A DNA stretch of 52,033 nt from an uncultured Verrucomicrobia subdivision 3 bacterium (lineage in GTDB: Bacteria; Verrucomicrobiota; Verrucomicrobiia; Limisphaerales; UBA11358). Of this stretch, positions 43,872-52,033 are shown piece by piece (position 1 is the first letter of the stretch; the number at the start of each line of letters is the position of its first letter). The DNA lies in NCBI GenBank assembly GCA_903850425.1, contig CAINLR010000102.1, forward strand, positions 1 through 52,033, in the 5' to 3' direction. The notes beneath the pieces were generated by a model, which saw nothing but the letters and a program-made list of their open reading frames with translations, was not told the origin of the DNA and did no database searches. The translations under genes were made by a program, and so were the position numbers.

Positions 43872-45557
43872 ATGCATTGGCTTATCAAATCAACTTTGCT
43901 GGTTTTGGCGATGGCGGCTTCGATCCTCCCCTTGGTGTCGCCACAAACAACCCGGGCCGCGGCAACTGAATTCGCTTGGCAGACCAATGCCGAATCCATT
44001 GCTCTGCTTAGCGGCGGCAAACCGATCTGGCAGTTCAATTATGGCACCAACGGCACCAAGCCTTTTTTCCATCCGCTCGCGCTGCCAGGGGGATCACCGC
44101 TGACTTGGCAAAGTCCGGCGGACCACCCCTGGCACTACGGTTTGTGGTTCTCCTGGAAATATCTGAATGGCGTGAATTATTGGGAGGAAGACAAGAAACT
44201 TCGGCAGAGCGAAGGCAACACTTCGTGGCGCGTGGTGAAAATCGAAACGCGCCCGGATTTTTCCGCACAGATCGAACTCGCGCTGGATTATCGTCCGCGC
44301 GGAGCGGCGAAGTCGCTGCTGACCGAGCAACGCACCATCACGCTCTCGCCACCCGCTGCCGACGGTTCCTATTCGATGGACTGGAGTCTCAATTTCAAGG
44401 CCGGCGACGAAATGGTGAAATTTAACCGCACGCCCATCATCGGCGAACCGGGTGGCCAGCCAAACGGAGGTTATGCCGGACTCTCGGTGCGGTTTGCCAA
44501 GGAGCTTGCCGACGCGAGAGTTTCGGCCACGGCAGAGACCGGCGAAGCGAAAGAAAACCGCTACAAGTTCAGCGCGGCGGCGGCGGATTACAACGGAAAA
44601 ATTGGCAATGGCGAAGCGGGCGTGGCGATCATGGAACATCCGTCGAATCCGCGTTTTCCTGGTCGCTGGTATGGCATCGTTTCGCCGGGGCAATCATTTT
44701 ATTTTCTGAACGCGGCGTGGATTCAGCTCCAACCATTTGAACTGGCGGCTAATCAGTCCTTCGCGCTCCGCTACCGCGTGCTCGTGCATCCCGAACGCTG
44801 GGACGCCGCGCGGCTGGAGACGGAGCAAAAGAAGTTTGCGAGCGTGAGTGGTGTGCGCGCAGATTCCGAGCGGCGGGTTTTAGTCTTTACTAAAAACGGC
44901 AAAGGCTTTGTTCACGATAATATTCCCGCAAGCATCGTGGCGTTGCGCAAGCTCTGTGCGGAAAATAATATTACGATGGATGAAACCACCAACTCGGCGG
45001 CGTTCACGGACGACAATCTCAAGAAATACAAAGCCCTGATCTTTTCCAACACGAACAATGAGCTTTTCGACAATGACGAACAGAAAGCCGCGCTTCAGCG
45101 CTACATTCGGGCTGGCGGCGGCTTTGTGGGCATTCACTCCGCGTGCGGTTCGGAACGGCAATGGCCGTGGTTCTGGTCCATGCTCGGCGGCAAATTCGTT
45201 CGCCATCCGAAATTGCAACCGTTCACCATCAAGGTTTGCGACACGCAGCATCCTTCAACCGCGCATCTCGGCGAGACGTGGCAGTGGGCGGACGAATTTT
45301 ATCTCATGGATCACCTGAATCCCGACCTGCACGTGTTGCTCTCGGGCGATCGCATGAAGCTGGATGACGCCGCCAAGGCGCAACCTTCCGGCGAGCAAAT
45401 CGGCAACGAATGCCCGCTGGCCTGGTGCCATGAGTTTGAAGGCGGTCGCGCCTGGTATACCGCACTCGGCCACAGCAAAGAAGATTACGCAAAACCAGAA
45501 TACACCAAGCACATTCTCGGAGGCATTCTCTGGGCCATGCGTGAAACCAATCCTTAA
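43872..45557 (+). CDS. DUF6807 (PmoA-like) - ThuA fusion, secreted
   Basis: A 561-residue exported protein with a signal peptide at about 1-31. Residues about 35-310 match the DUF6807/PmoA-like domain: GKPIWQFNYGTNGTKPFFHP, PADHPWHYGLWFSWKYLNGV, IMEHPSNPRFPGRWYGIVSP. Residues about 335-560 match ThuA, a glutamine-amidotransferase-like fold: VLVFTKNGKGFVHDNIPASI, GGGFVGIHSACGSERQWPWF and VWYTALGHSKEDY-like ending. Both domains often occur with Gfo/Idh/MocA oxidoreductases in carbohydrate loci, and ThuA homologues are linked to 3-keto-sugar metabolism. The precise reaction is unknown. It leads a three-gene operon, 16 bp ahead of the next gene. Confidence 0.8.
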   Translation: MHWLIKSTLLVLAMAASILPLVSPQTTRAAATEFAWQTNAESIALLSGGKPIWQFNYGTNGTKPFFHPLALPGGSPLTWQSPADHPWHYGLWFSWKYLNGVNYWEEDKKLRQSEGNTSWRVVKIETRPDFSAQIELALDYRPRGAAKSLLTEQRTITLSPPAADGSYSMDWSLNFKAGDEMVKFNRTPIIGEPGGQPNGGYAGLSVRFAKELADARVSATAETGEAKENRYKFSAAAADYNGKIGNGEAGVAIMEHPSNPRFPGRWYGIVSPGQSFYFLNAAWIQLQPFELAANQSFALRYRVLVHPERWDAARLETEQKKFASVSGVRADSERRVLVFTKNGKGFVHDNIPASIVALRKLCAENNITMDETTNSAAFTDDNLKKYKALIFSNTNNELFDNDEQKAALQRYIRAGGGFVGIHSACGSERQWPWFWSMLGGKFVRHPKLQPFTIKVCDTQHPSTAHLGETWQWADEFYLMDHLNPDLHVLLSGDRMKLDDAAKAQPSGEQIGNECPLAWCHEFEGGRAWYTALGHSKEDYAKPEYTKHILGGILWAMRETNP

Positions 45558-45573
45558 CTCATCTTTCAAATTT

Positions 45574-46977
45574 ATGAAACCAACCAAATCCTCGTTTCAA
45601 ATCTCCCGTCGGCATTTCCTGAAAGCCTCCGCGTTCGGCGCGATGGGCGCGGCGGCGGGTCCCCTCATTGTGCCGTCGACTTTGTTTGGCCAGAGCGCGC
45701 CGAGCAAAAAAATTCAAATTGCCCATATTGGTTGCGGCCGCATCGCGCGCGACATGGACCTGCCGGGCATTATCAAGCACGACAGCGCGCGTTACGTCGC
45801 GCTGTGCGATCTCGATGCGAAGCGATTGGCGGCGGGGAAAAAATATGTCGAAGATTATTACGCGAAGAAGACCGGCAGCGCTGACGCGGTGAAGGTAAAG
45901 ACTTTCGGCGATTACCGCGAGCTGCTGCAGATGCCGGGCATTGATGCCGTGGCGATCAGCACGCCGGATCATTGGCACGCGGAATTGGTGATCGCCGCCG
46001 CGCTCGCGGGCAAAGACGTCTATGTGCAGAAGCCGCTGTCCATGACGCTCGCGGAGGGCCGCGCGGTCAGCGACGTCATCAGCGCCAAGGGCCGCATCTT
46101 TCAGATCGGCAGCCAGCAGCGTTCCAATACGCAGTTCCGCACCGGCTGCGAACTGGTTCGCAATGGTCGCATCGGCAAGTTGCACACGGTGAAAATCGGT
46201 TTGCCCAGCGATCCTTCCGGCGCGGTGGAGCCAGACATGCCCGTGCCGCCAAATCTGAATTACGACATGTGGCTCGGCCCGACGCCGCAGGTTCCCTACA
46301 CCGAGAAGCGCGTGCATCCGCAGAATGATTTTTCGCGGCCGGGCTGGCTGCGCATTGATTCTTATTGCCTCGGCATGATCACGGGCTGGGGTTCGCATCA
46401 TGTGGACATCGCGCATTGGGGCATGGACACGGAACACACCGGGCCGCTGGAAATTGATGGCAAGGCGACGTTCCCGAAATCGGGTTTGTGGAACGTCCAC
46501 GGCGATTACCACATCGAAGCCAAATATGCGAACGGCGTGAACCTGATCATTGATCACACCTTCACCAACGGCGTCGAGTTTATAGGCGAAGATGGCTGGA
46601 TCTTCGTGAGTCGCGGCGGTGGTCAGGCCACGGCGAGCGATCCCGCCAGCAAGACTGGCAAGGCGCTGGCGGCGAGCGACGAAAAGATTTTGAAATCGGT
46701 GATCGGCCCGAATGAGGTTCATCTCTACAAAAGCGCCGATCACCATGGCAACTGGCTCGAAAGCATTCAGAGCCGTAAGCCCGCCGTCACGACGGCTGAG
46801 GTCGCCCATCGCTCCACCAGCACCTGCATCCTTTCGTGGATCTCGATGAAACTGGACCGCAAACTTCGCTGGGATCCGGTGAAGGAAGAATTCGCCGGCG
46901 ATGCCGAGGCCAACGCCATGCGCAGCCGGCTGGAACGAAAACCTTACGGCATCGGAAAGCTCATCAAACAAATTTGA
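45574..46977 (+). CDS. Tat-exported Gfo/Idh/MocA-family oxidoreductase
   Basis: 467 residues from Met at 45574; an in-frame Met at 45364 lies inside the preceding gene. The Tat signal SRRHFLKASAFGAMGAAAG indicates export of the folded, cofactor-loaded enzyme. The Rossmann domain starts IQIAHIGCGRIARDMDLPGI; ISTPDHWHAELVIAAALAGK and VYVQKPLS (a variant of the usual EKP motif, Gln for Glu) follow. The C-terminal alpha/beta domain includes ITGWGSHHVDIAHWGMD, typical of the catalytic His/Asp region. It probably oxidises or reduces a sugar with NAD(H) bound during export. It lies 16 bp after the ThuA fusion and 6 bp before a second oxidoreductase. Confidence 0.88.
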   Translation: MKPTKSSFQISRRHFLKASAFGAMGAAAGPLIVPSTLFGQSAPSKKIQIAHIGCGRIARDMDLPGIIKHDSARYVALCDLDAKRLAAGKKYVEDYYAKKTGSADAVKVKTFGDYRELLQMPGIDAVAISTPDHWHAELVIAAALAGKDVYVQKPLSMTLAEGRAVSDVISAKGRIFQIGSQQRSNTQFRTGCELVRNGRIGKLHTVKIGLPSDPSGAVEPDMPVPPNLNYDMWLGPTPQVPYTEKRVHPQNDFSRPGWLRIDSYCLGMITGWGSHHVDIAHWGMDTEHTGPLEIDGKATFPKSGLWNVHGDYHIEAKYANGVNLIIDHTFTNGVEFIGEDGWIFVSRGGGQATASDPASKTGKALAASDEKILKSVIGPNEVHLYKSADHHGNWLESIQSRKPAVTTAEVAHRSTSTCILSWISMKLDRKLRWDPVKEEFAGDAEANAMRSRLERKPYGIGKLIKQI

Positions 46978-46983
46978 AACCAC

Positions 46984-48345
46984 ATGAAGAAAAGTTTTTC
47001 CCTGCTCGTCACCGGTGTTGCCATGTCCACCTTTGCTGCTGATCCAACGGTTCGCCTCATCACGCTGGACCCCGGACATTTTCACGCCGGGCTGGTGCAG
47101 AAGGAAATGTATCCGCAAGTGAGCCCGGTGGTTCATGTATATGCGCCAGCTGGCCCGGACGTCACGGCACACCTCCAGCGCATTGACGGCTTCAACACCC
47201 GCGCCGACAGCCCGACGCATTGGGAAGAAAAAGTTTTCACCGGCCCGGATTTTCTCGACCGCATGTGCCAGGAGAAGGCCGGCAATGTTGTTGTCATCTC
47301 CGGCAACAACCGACAGAAAACGGAATACATCGAAAAGGCCGTGGCCGCTGGCTTGAACGTGCTCGCCGACAAACCGATGGCCATCACGCCCGAGGGCTTC
47401 ACTCAGTTGCAGAAAACGTTCCGACTCGCCGAGCGCAAAAAAGTTCTGCTCTACGACATCATGACGGAGCGCTACGAAATCACCATCGCGTTGCAGCGTG
47501 AACTCGCGCAGATGCCGGAAGTGTTTGGCAACTTCGTTACCGGCACGCCGGAAAATCCCGCCGTAGTGATGGAGAGTGTCCACCATTTCTTCAAGCAGGT
47601 CGCGGGCAAACCGCTCATCCGCCCCGCGTGGTTTTTCGACGCGACGCAGCAAGGCGAAGCCATTCCCGATGTCGGCACGCATCTCGTTGATCTGGTTCAG
47701 TGGCAATGTTTCCCGGATCAGACGATTGATTGGCGCAAGGACATCAAAGTCGCTTCTGCCAGGAGCTGGCCGACAAAACTGACGCTGGCCCAATTCAAAC
47801 AGGCAACCGGCCTCGCAGAATATCCGGACTTCCTCAAAAAGGATGTTGGGCCGGACAACATTCTAAACGTCCCGCAAAACGGCGAGGTGAACTACACCAT
47901 TCGCGGCATCCACGCGAAGGTGATCGCGCGCTGGAATTTCGAGGCACCGCCCGGCACGAAGGATTCCCACAACGCGTGGTTCCGCGGCACGCGCGCCAAT
48001 CTCGCGATCAAGCAAGGCCCGGAGCAAAACTACAATCCGACGCTTTGCATCAAGAATGTTGCCGGCACACCCGCCGCCGACTTTGAAAAAGTCGTGCGCG
48101 CCGCCGTCGCCAAACTCGACGTCACCTGGCCAGGCATTGAAGTGAAATCAGCCGGCGACTACTGGGAAGTTGTTGTGCCCGAAAAATACAACGTCGGCCA
48201 CGAAGCGCATTTCGCGCAGGTCACCCAAAAATATTTACGCTATCTCGCCGATGGGAAAATTCCGGCGTGGGAAACCGCCGGCATCTTGGCCAAGTATTAC
48301 ACCACCACCGAGGCATTTCGGCTGGCCTCGCCGAAAGGCAAATGA
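46984..48345 (+). CDS. Secreted Gfo/Idh/MocA-type oxidoreductase (Oxidoreduct_C-like)
   Basis: 453 residues with a Sec-type signal peptide (MKKSFSLLVTGVAMSTFAAD). The Rossmann part is divergent: RLITLDPGHFHAGLVQKEMY replaces the normal GxGxxG start, but VVVISGNNRQKTEYIEKAVA and LNVLADKPMAI keep the family pattern with a DKP variant of EKP. The second half (PAWFFDATQQGEAIPDVGTH, LVDLVQWQCFPDQTIDW) matches the putative oxidoreductase C-terminal domain seen in Bacteroidota and Verrucomicrobiota. It is encoded 6 bp after the Tat-exported paralogue, so the pair may act in sequence on one sugar. Whether it still binds NAD normally is uncertain given the altered N-terminal loop. Confidence 0.82.
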   Translation: MKKSFSLLVTGVAMSTFAADPTVRLITLDPGHFHAGLVQKEMYPQVSPVVHVYAPAGPDVTAHLQRIDGFNTRADSPTHWEEKVFTGPDFLDRMCQEKAGNVVVISGNNRQKTEYIEKAVAAGLNVLADKPMAITPEGFTQLQKTFRLAERKKVLLYDIMTERYEITIALQRELAQMPEVFGNFVTGTPENPAVVMESVHHFFKQVAGKPLIRPAWFFDATQQGEAIPDVGTHLVDLVQWQCFPDQTIDWRKDIKVASARSWPTKLTLAQFKQATGLAEYPDFLKKDVGPDNILNVPQNGEVNYTIRGIHAKVIARWNFEAPPGTKDSHNAWFRGTRANLAIKQGPEQNYNPTLCIKNVAGTPAADFEKVVRAAVAKLDVTWPGIEVKSAGDYWEVVVPEKYNVGHEAHFAQVTQKYLRYLADGKIPAWETAGILAKYYTTTEAFRLASPKGK

Positions 48346-48856
48346 GCGGCGCCGAATCGCTTTCATCGTCAACCCTTCAAACCGTCGCTCCGCCAAGTTC
48401 AGCGAACTCGAACTGGCGGGAATAATGGGGCACGAACCGCCGGTGCCAGCGCCGCCACGCTTGCACTGTCGGTGCCTAGTGCGTGCGGTCGTTGTCCATC
48501 ACCAGACGCAACTCCTGCAACCCGCGTAACATCCGGCCCACCGGCCCAGGAATTTCAGAAACTTCTGACGGCGCTGCCGGGGCTAACTTAGTGGTCTTAT
48601 GCGATCGTTCGCCGGTCGCCGGTAAGGTGTTGCCATTGTAAAAAAGAACGGAGCGAGCCTGTGGCGTGGTCGGCAGAGGTTGAAACTTACCCACAACGTG
48701 AATTCACTCGCAAATTTTCCCACCGTCTTCTGGCTGTTGCGATAGCCCCGCCCGGTCCGGGCAAACCGCGGCGCGGCCACAAAAAGGTTCTGAATGCGCA
48801 ACGCCCAGCGCCTGGCCGCCGGTCAATCAGGGCTGGGAGCAAGGAGCTTTCGGGCG
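48346..48856. other. Convergent intergenic region, no clear gene
   Basis: About 510 bp between the 3' ends of the oxidoreductase operon (plus) and the transporter pair (minus). A 72-codon minus-strand frame at 48476-48694 and its neighbours look like non-coding or decayed DNA; no family was recognised. A terminator for one or both operons is expected but no GC stem with a T-run was found. Confidence 0.3.
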
Positions 48857-50386
48857 CTACTCCGAGCTCACTGAATCATTATATCGCCGCGTGGCTTCGG
48901 GTAGTTGATGCCAGATTTTTATCGCCACAAACAAACCCAGGGCGGCGAAGGGCAGCATGAACAGCGGCCACCAATGCCAGTCGCGCGGGAGCATCAAAAA
49001 GGTTTGCCCAGCCTCGGCGTGTTCCTTCGGCGTGAGGTGGCCGATGAAGTAGGATTGGATCGCGCTGCCCAGATACGTGCAGCCGTCCACGATGCCCGAG
49101 CAGGTGGCAGTGGCCTTGCGCCCGCCAAAATCCGTGGCCGCCGTGCCAGACATCAGCGAGGTGATGCCGACAGACGCCATGACGACCAGGACCGAGGCCC
49201 AGCCGATGCCCACTGGCGAGGAAAACAGCATCGCGGCCATCGCTCCGGTCAGCAGCAGCACTAGCGCACACATGAAGGCGGCGGGCGGGGCGCGGCGCGA
49301 TTGATAGACGTGGTCGGAGACCCAGCCGACCGCAAAGCCGCCCACGATGCCGAAGACGCACAGCAGAAAGCCCCAATGGTCCTTGAAAAATTCCGCGCCC
49401 GGCTGTTTCACTTCGGCGGCGAACACAAAATACCATTGCGTGACGCCGTTGCGGAAGATGCCGGAAGTCAGGCCGATCAGCGCAATGAGCAACATCAGTT
49501 TGCTGGCGAAAACTTTTTTCAGCAAATCCATCGTGGACAATTCGACGTGCATCTGGCCCGAGGAAGCATCGTGCGTGTCGAACGCGGGGAAGTTCGCCTC
49601 TTCCGGCGTGTCTTTGATCAACCACCAATCGAGCAACACCCAGAAAAGAATGATGGCCGACGGAATGAAGAAGACCGCCCAAGTGGCGTCCACCGGCTGG
49701 CCGTTCACGAGGACGTTGGTGGCAAAAATGGTCTGGAGCAAATCGTGGAACCAGCCACCGGTGGAATTGGCTTTGGTGAGGTCAATGATGCGCTGGCCCC
49801 AATCGAAGGCGAAATAAACGCCGATGGAAATGAGCGCGCCGAACAGTGCGCCGAAGACGCCCCGTTCACGGACATGGAACCAATAGGCTTTGACCTTGAT
49901 GATGGAGACGGCCCCGTAGCTTTGGAAATACATGTTCAGCGCATACAGGGTGGAGTAGGCGACGACCATGTTCATGTGCAGCCGGCCCATGACGGTGAGA
50001 TAGGTCAGCACACCGAGCAACACGTTGCAGATGGACGAACCAATGGCGGCAATGATGATGCCTTTCTTGCCGCCAATTTTGTCCACGAGCGGGCCGTTGA
50101 TCAAAAAAGAGAAACCATAAACGAACGTGCCCACGGCAAAGATGGTGCCGAACTCCTCCTTGGTCATCAGCGTGCCGAGCGCGTTTTTGGAGACGTTGAG
50201 ATTGTAGCGCCCCATGTAGAGGAACGAGTAGGTCATGCCCAGCGGAAACCAGTTGATGAAGCGGCGCAGCATGAACCAGCGGCTGTGCTGCAGCGGATTG
50301 TTGCGGAAATACTGAAAGATGACGGCGGCGAGACAGAGCGCAATCCACAGATTGGCGTGGTCGAAAATAAGCGAGCTAAAATTCAT
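48857..50386 (-). CDS. OPA-type MFS transporter (GlpT/UhpT-like), second of pair
   Basis: About 509 residues from Met at 50386 (MNFSSLIFDHANLWIALCLA); the frame runs further upstream into the neighbouring transporter gene but those residues are polar and unlikely to be translated. Roughly 12-13 membrane spans. The organophosphate:phosphate antiporter pattern is visible: GMTYSFLYMGRYNLNVSK early, then LNMYFQSYGAVSIIKVKAYW and FHVRERGVFGALFG. An extra N-terminal helix precedes the first standard span. It should exchange a phosphorylated or acidic organic solute for phosphate or move it with protons. It lies 110 bp after the paralogous transporter gene. The substrate is unknown. Confidence 0.82.
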   Translation of the reverse strand: MNFSSLIFDHANLWIALCLAAVIFQYFRNNPLQHSRWFMLRRFINWFPLGMTYSFLYMGRYNLNVSKNALGTLMTKEEFGTIFAVGTFVYGFSFLINGPLVDKIGGKKGIIIAAIGSSICNVLLGVLTYLTVMGRLHMNMVVAYSTLYALNMYFQSYGAVSIIKVKAYWFHVRERGVFGALFGALISIGVYFAFDWGQRIIDLTKANSTGGWFHDLLQTIFATNVLVNGQPVDATWAVFFIPSAIILFWVLLDWWLIKDTPEEANFPAFDTHDASSGQMHVELSTMDLLKKVFASKLMLLIALIGLTSGIFRNGVTQWYFVFAAEVKQPGAEFFKDHWGFLLCVFGIVGGFAVGWVSDHVYQSRRAPPAAFMCALVLLLTGAMAAMLFSSPVGIGWASVLVVMASVGITSLMSGTAATDFGGRKATATCSGIVDGCTYLGSAIQSYFIGHLTPKEHAEAGQTFLMLPRDWHWWPLFMLPFAALGLFVAIKIWHQLPEATRRYNDSVSSE

Positions 50387-50496
50387 CGGGCAGCGGTTTC
50401 CAAAATGACGCAGCATGGAAACAGACTCATGCGCTCCGGTCAAAGTTATTTGCGTTACAAGAACGTAACAAAGACGTTTCCCGGAGCTAAGTTGGA

Positions 50497-51849
50497 TCAA
50501 GCGCCCACCGAAGTTGCGAGGCGCTTTTGTTTGAGCGTCACCAGCAACATCGCGCCGCCGCCGACCAGGCCAAACGCGGCCATCGTGGGATACCAGACGC
50601 CCCAACCGTAGTGGTCAATGAGCCAACCCGTCGCCGGCAGCGCGAGGGCGGTGCCGAAGTATTGGAAGGAATCAATCACCCCGGACGCGAAGCCCGCCAT
50701 CTTGCGGCCGCCGATGTCCATCGGCGCGGCGGCCCCGACGAGCGAATGCGTGGAGTTGGCGGTCAGCGAAATCAATACGAGAAAAAAGCAGCCGAGGAAA
50801 ATTCCCAGCGGTGTCGGGCCCACCACACCCGTATAAATGATCATCGCGGCGATCAGGATGACGAGCGACTGGCTAAAATAAAGCCCCATGGCCACGGGCG
50901 AACGGTGGCCTTTGAAAAACTTGTCCGAAACGATGCCGGAAACCAGCGAGCCAAGCACCGCGACGAGCGGCATGAGGTTCATCGTCCAATGCACCGCATG
51001 GCTGTTCACGAGGTCGAGCTTGAGCTGCTCCACAAAATAAAGGACCGCGAGTTGATCCGAACTGTTCCGCACGGCGCCGGTGCAGGCATACGCCACGGCA
51101 TAAAACCAGACCAGCGGATGCGTGAAGATGGTGACGAACGATTCCTTGATGCTGGCGCGCGTGCCGGTGTCCGCGCTCAACTCGTCCTGAATGAGGCCGG
51201 GATAGCCCGCCACTTCCGGCGATTCTTTGGGAATGAACACGACAAGAATCGCCATCAGCGCGGTGAACAACGGCGGGATGCGAAACAGCCAGCGCCATTC
51301 GCCCGCGCCGATCGTCCAGACGCCGAGGGCAAATCCGGCCAGCAGAAACGGCGCGAGATTATTGATGGCAAACTGGCCCGCTTGAATCATGAAACCGAAG
51401 ATGCCCGCGAAGGTGCCGCGCTCGCTGCGGTTGAACCACGCGGCATTGATCTTGATCATGCCCGGCGCGCCAAACGACTGAAAATAGCCATTCAACAACC
51501 AGATCAACGCAAAGGTCGAGAAGGTGCCGGCAAAGGAGACAAAGCCGTAGCACAAATTGATGACGATGGTGCCAGTCGCGCCGAGGAGCATGGCCGTCTT
51601 GCCGCCGATGCGGTCGGTCAGCAGTCCATTGACCAATTGTCCAACCCCATACGCGATGGACCAGGCACCCAAAATTCCGGTGATGGCGGTCTTGTTGAAT
51701 CCGAACTCCTCCACCATGCCGGGCGTGGCAAAGCGGAAATTGTAGCGGCACATGTAAAAGGACGCATACATCAGTCCGAGAATCGCCCAGTTCAATCCGC
51801 GACGGGCGCGGAATCCGGGTGGATATTTTAAGCGTATGCTTGAACTCAT
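50497..51849 (-). CDS. OPA-type MFS transporter (GlpT/UhpT-like), first of pair
   Basis: A 450-residue, 12-span transporter. The OPA signature reads LGLMYASFYMCRYNFRFATP in helix 1 and LNGYFQSFGAPGMIKINAAW in helix 4-5, with the MFS loop motif DRIGGKTAMLLGA after helix 2. The C-terminal half contains GIVSDKFFKGHRSPVAMGLY. This family includes GlpT, UhpT and sugar-acid carriers. With its neighbour it could import phosphorylated sugars or products of the glycosidases. Only 47 bp separate its start codon from the end of an IS630 element, so its native promoter has probably been displaced or replaced. Confidence 0.85.
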   Translation of the reverse strand: MSSSIRLKYPPGFRARRGLNWAILGLMYASFYMCRYNFRFATPGMVEEFGFNKTAITGILGAWSIAYGVGQLVNGLLTDRIGGKTAMLLGATGTIVINLCYGFVSFAGTFSTFALIWLLNGYFQSFGAPGMIKINAAWFNRSERGTFAGIFGFMIQAGQFAINNLAPFLLAGFALGVWTIGAGEWRWLFRIPPLFTALMAILVVFIPKESPEVAGYPGLIQDELSADTGTRASIKESFVTIFTHPLVWFYAVAYACTGAVRNSSDQLAVLYFVEQLKLDLVNSHAVHWTMNLMPLVAVLGSLVSGIVSDKFFKGHRSPVAMGLYFSQSLVILIAAMIIYTGVVGPTPLGIFLGCFFLVLISLTANSTHSLVGAAAPMDIGGRKMAGFASGVIDSFQYFGTALALPATGWLIDHYGWGVWYPTMAAFGLVGGGAMLLVTLKQKRLATSVGA

Positions 51850-51896
51850 GACTTGCGGGCCGGACCTTGTTTCGTGGAAATAATCAGGAATAGCTA

Positions 51897-52033
51897 GTGT
51901 AGTGTCCCTTAAAAGCGTGACACAACTGCTAATGGGGATTATTGTGGGTGAACGATGTCACGCCACGCCCCCCACCTTGAACTCACGGCGGCACAAGCCG
52001 TCGAGTTGCGTGCCTTGGTGCGCGCCACTACCA
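51897..52033 (+). mobile_element. 5' end of an IS630-family insertion sequence
   Basis: The element begins after a TA at 51895-51896 with a terminal repeat starting GTGTAGTGTCCCTTAAAAG. It contains the transposase start and runs off the window. It has the same orientation as the IS fragment at the left end; the two terminal repeats match in 15 of the first 19 bases. Confidence 0.8.
51955..52033 (+). CDS. IS630-family transposase, N-terminal fragment
   Basis: The first 26 codons of a transposase cut by the window edge. An in-frame TGA at 51949-51951 directly upstream fixes the start at ATG 51955. The protein begins MSRHAPHLELTAAQAVELRA, the usual opening of IS630-family transposases just before the N-terminal helix-turn-helix that binds the terminal repeat. 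The start codon is 58 bp from the element's end, a normal distance for this family. Confidence 0.75.
   Translation, partial: MSRHAPHLELTAAQAVELRALVRATT

Noticed and set aside
45559-47793. A 744-codon minus-strand open frame opposite the two oxidoreductase genes
   Set aside because: It lies wholly antisense to well-supported genes, encodes an Arg/His/Ala-rich sequence with no motif, and results from GC-rich third positions.
49301-51831. Long plus-strand open frames (about 430 codons each) opposite the two transporters
   Set aside because: They are shadows of membrane-protein genes; the translations are highly charged and match no family.
1-52033. The whole window as a circular plasmid or excised compound transposon
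   Set aside because: The matching IS ends allow it, but no replication, partition or mobilisation gene is present and a contig break at a repeated IS is simpler.
1-52033. tRNA, rRNA, riboswitch or CRISPR features
   Set aside because: Reading the intergenic stretches showed no cloverleaf arms, rRNA-like segments, conserved riboswitch cores or regularly spaced repeats.

Overview
The window looks like a piece of a Verrucomicrobiota chromosome, probably from the Pedosphaera/Limisphaera side. This is inferred from gene content, not from a marker gene. The signs are very large secreted proteins with lamin-tail and CotH domains, C-termini of the 'FYRLLALP'/'FYRIRL' kind, many rhamnosidases without any SusC/SusD pair, Tat-exported Gfo/Idh/MocA oxidoreductases, DUF6807-ThuA proteins and a lack of clear Shine-Dalgarno sequences. 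No rRNA, tRNA or CRISPR array was seen.

Region 1 (1-27.5 kb, minus strand) is a rhamnosidase-rich glycan-degradation block. In transcription order it has a GH78 enzyme, an (alpha/alpha)6 glycosidase, a short GH78, a GH106, then after a 457-bp gap a 2410-residue CotH/lamin-tail protein, a second GH106, a secreted TIM-barrel-like protein of unknown function and another (alpha/alpha)6 glycosidase. Most have export signals. Together they suggest removal of alpha-L-rhamnose (and perhaps other branches) from a complex plant or algal polysaccharide.

Region 2 (28-33.3 kb, plus strand) is a compact operon: a UroD-superfamily protein, a 752-residue fusion of a diiron desaturase-like oxygenase, a Rieske ferredoxin and an NqrF-like reductase, and a xylose-isomerase-like TIM barrel. 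An AraC regulator follows. The fusion matches the separate MocD, MocE and MocF proteins of rhizopine O-demethylation, so a self-contained O-demethylase for methylated sugars is the best candidate here for an undescribed system.

Region 3 (33.4-36.5 kb, minus strand) holds a decayed PA14-protein remnant and an ECF sigma / membrane anti-sigma-like / PDZ / small membrane protein operon. Region 4 (36.6-39.7 kb, plus strand) is a three-gene sugar pathway: cupin D-lyxose-type isomerase, PfkB kinase and aldolase-like protein. Region 5 (40.3-48.3 kb) has a tannase/feruloyl esterase, a clan-A-like glycosidase, and a DUF6807-ThuA fusion followed by two Gfo/Idh/MocA oxidoreductases. Region 6 (48.9-51.8 kb, minus strand) is a tandem pair of OPA-type MFS transporters.

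Both ends of the window lie inside IS630-type elements in the same orientation: a transposase C-terminus at the left and an N-terminus at the right, each with a matching terminal repeat next to a TA. The segment is therefore either flanked by two copies of one IS type or is a contig broken at a repeated IS. The left IS supplies the last base of the stop codon of the first glycosidase, and the right IS sits 47 bp upstream of the first transporter.
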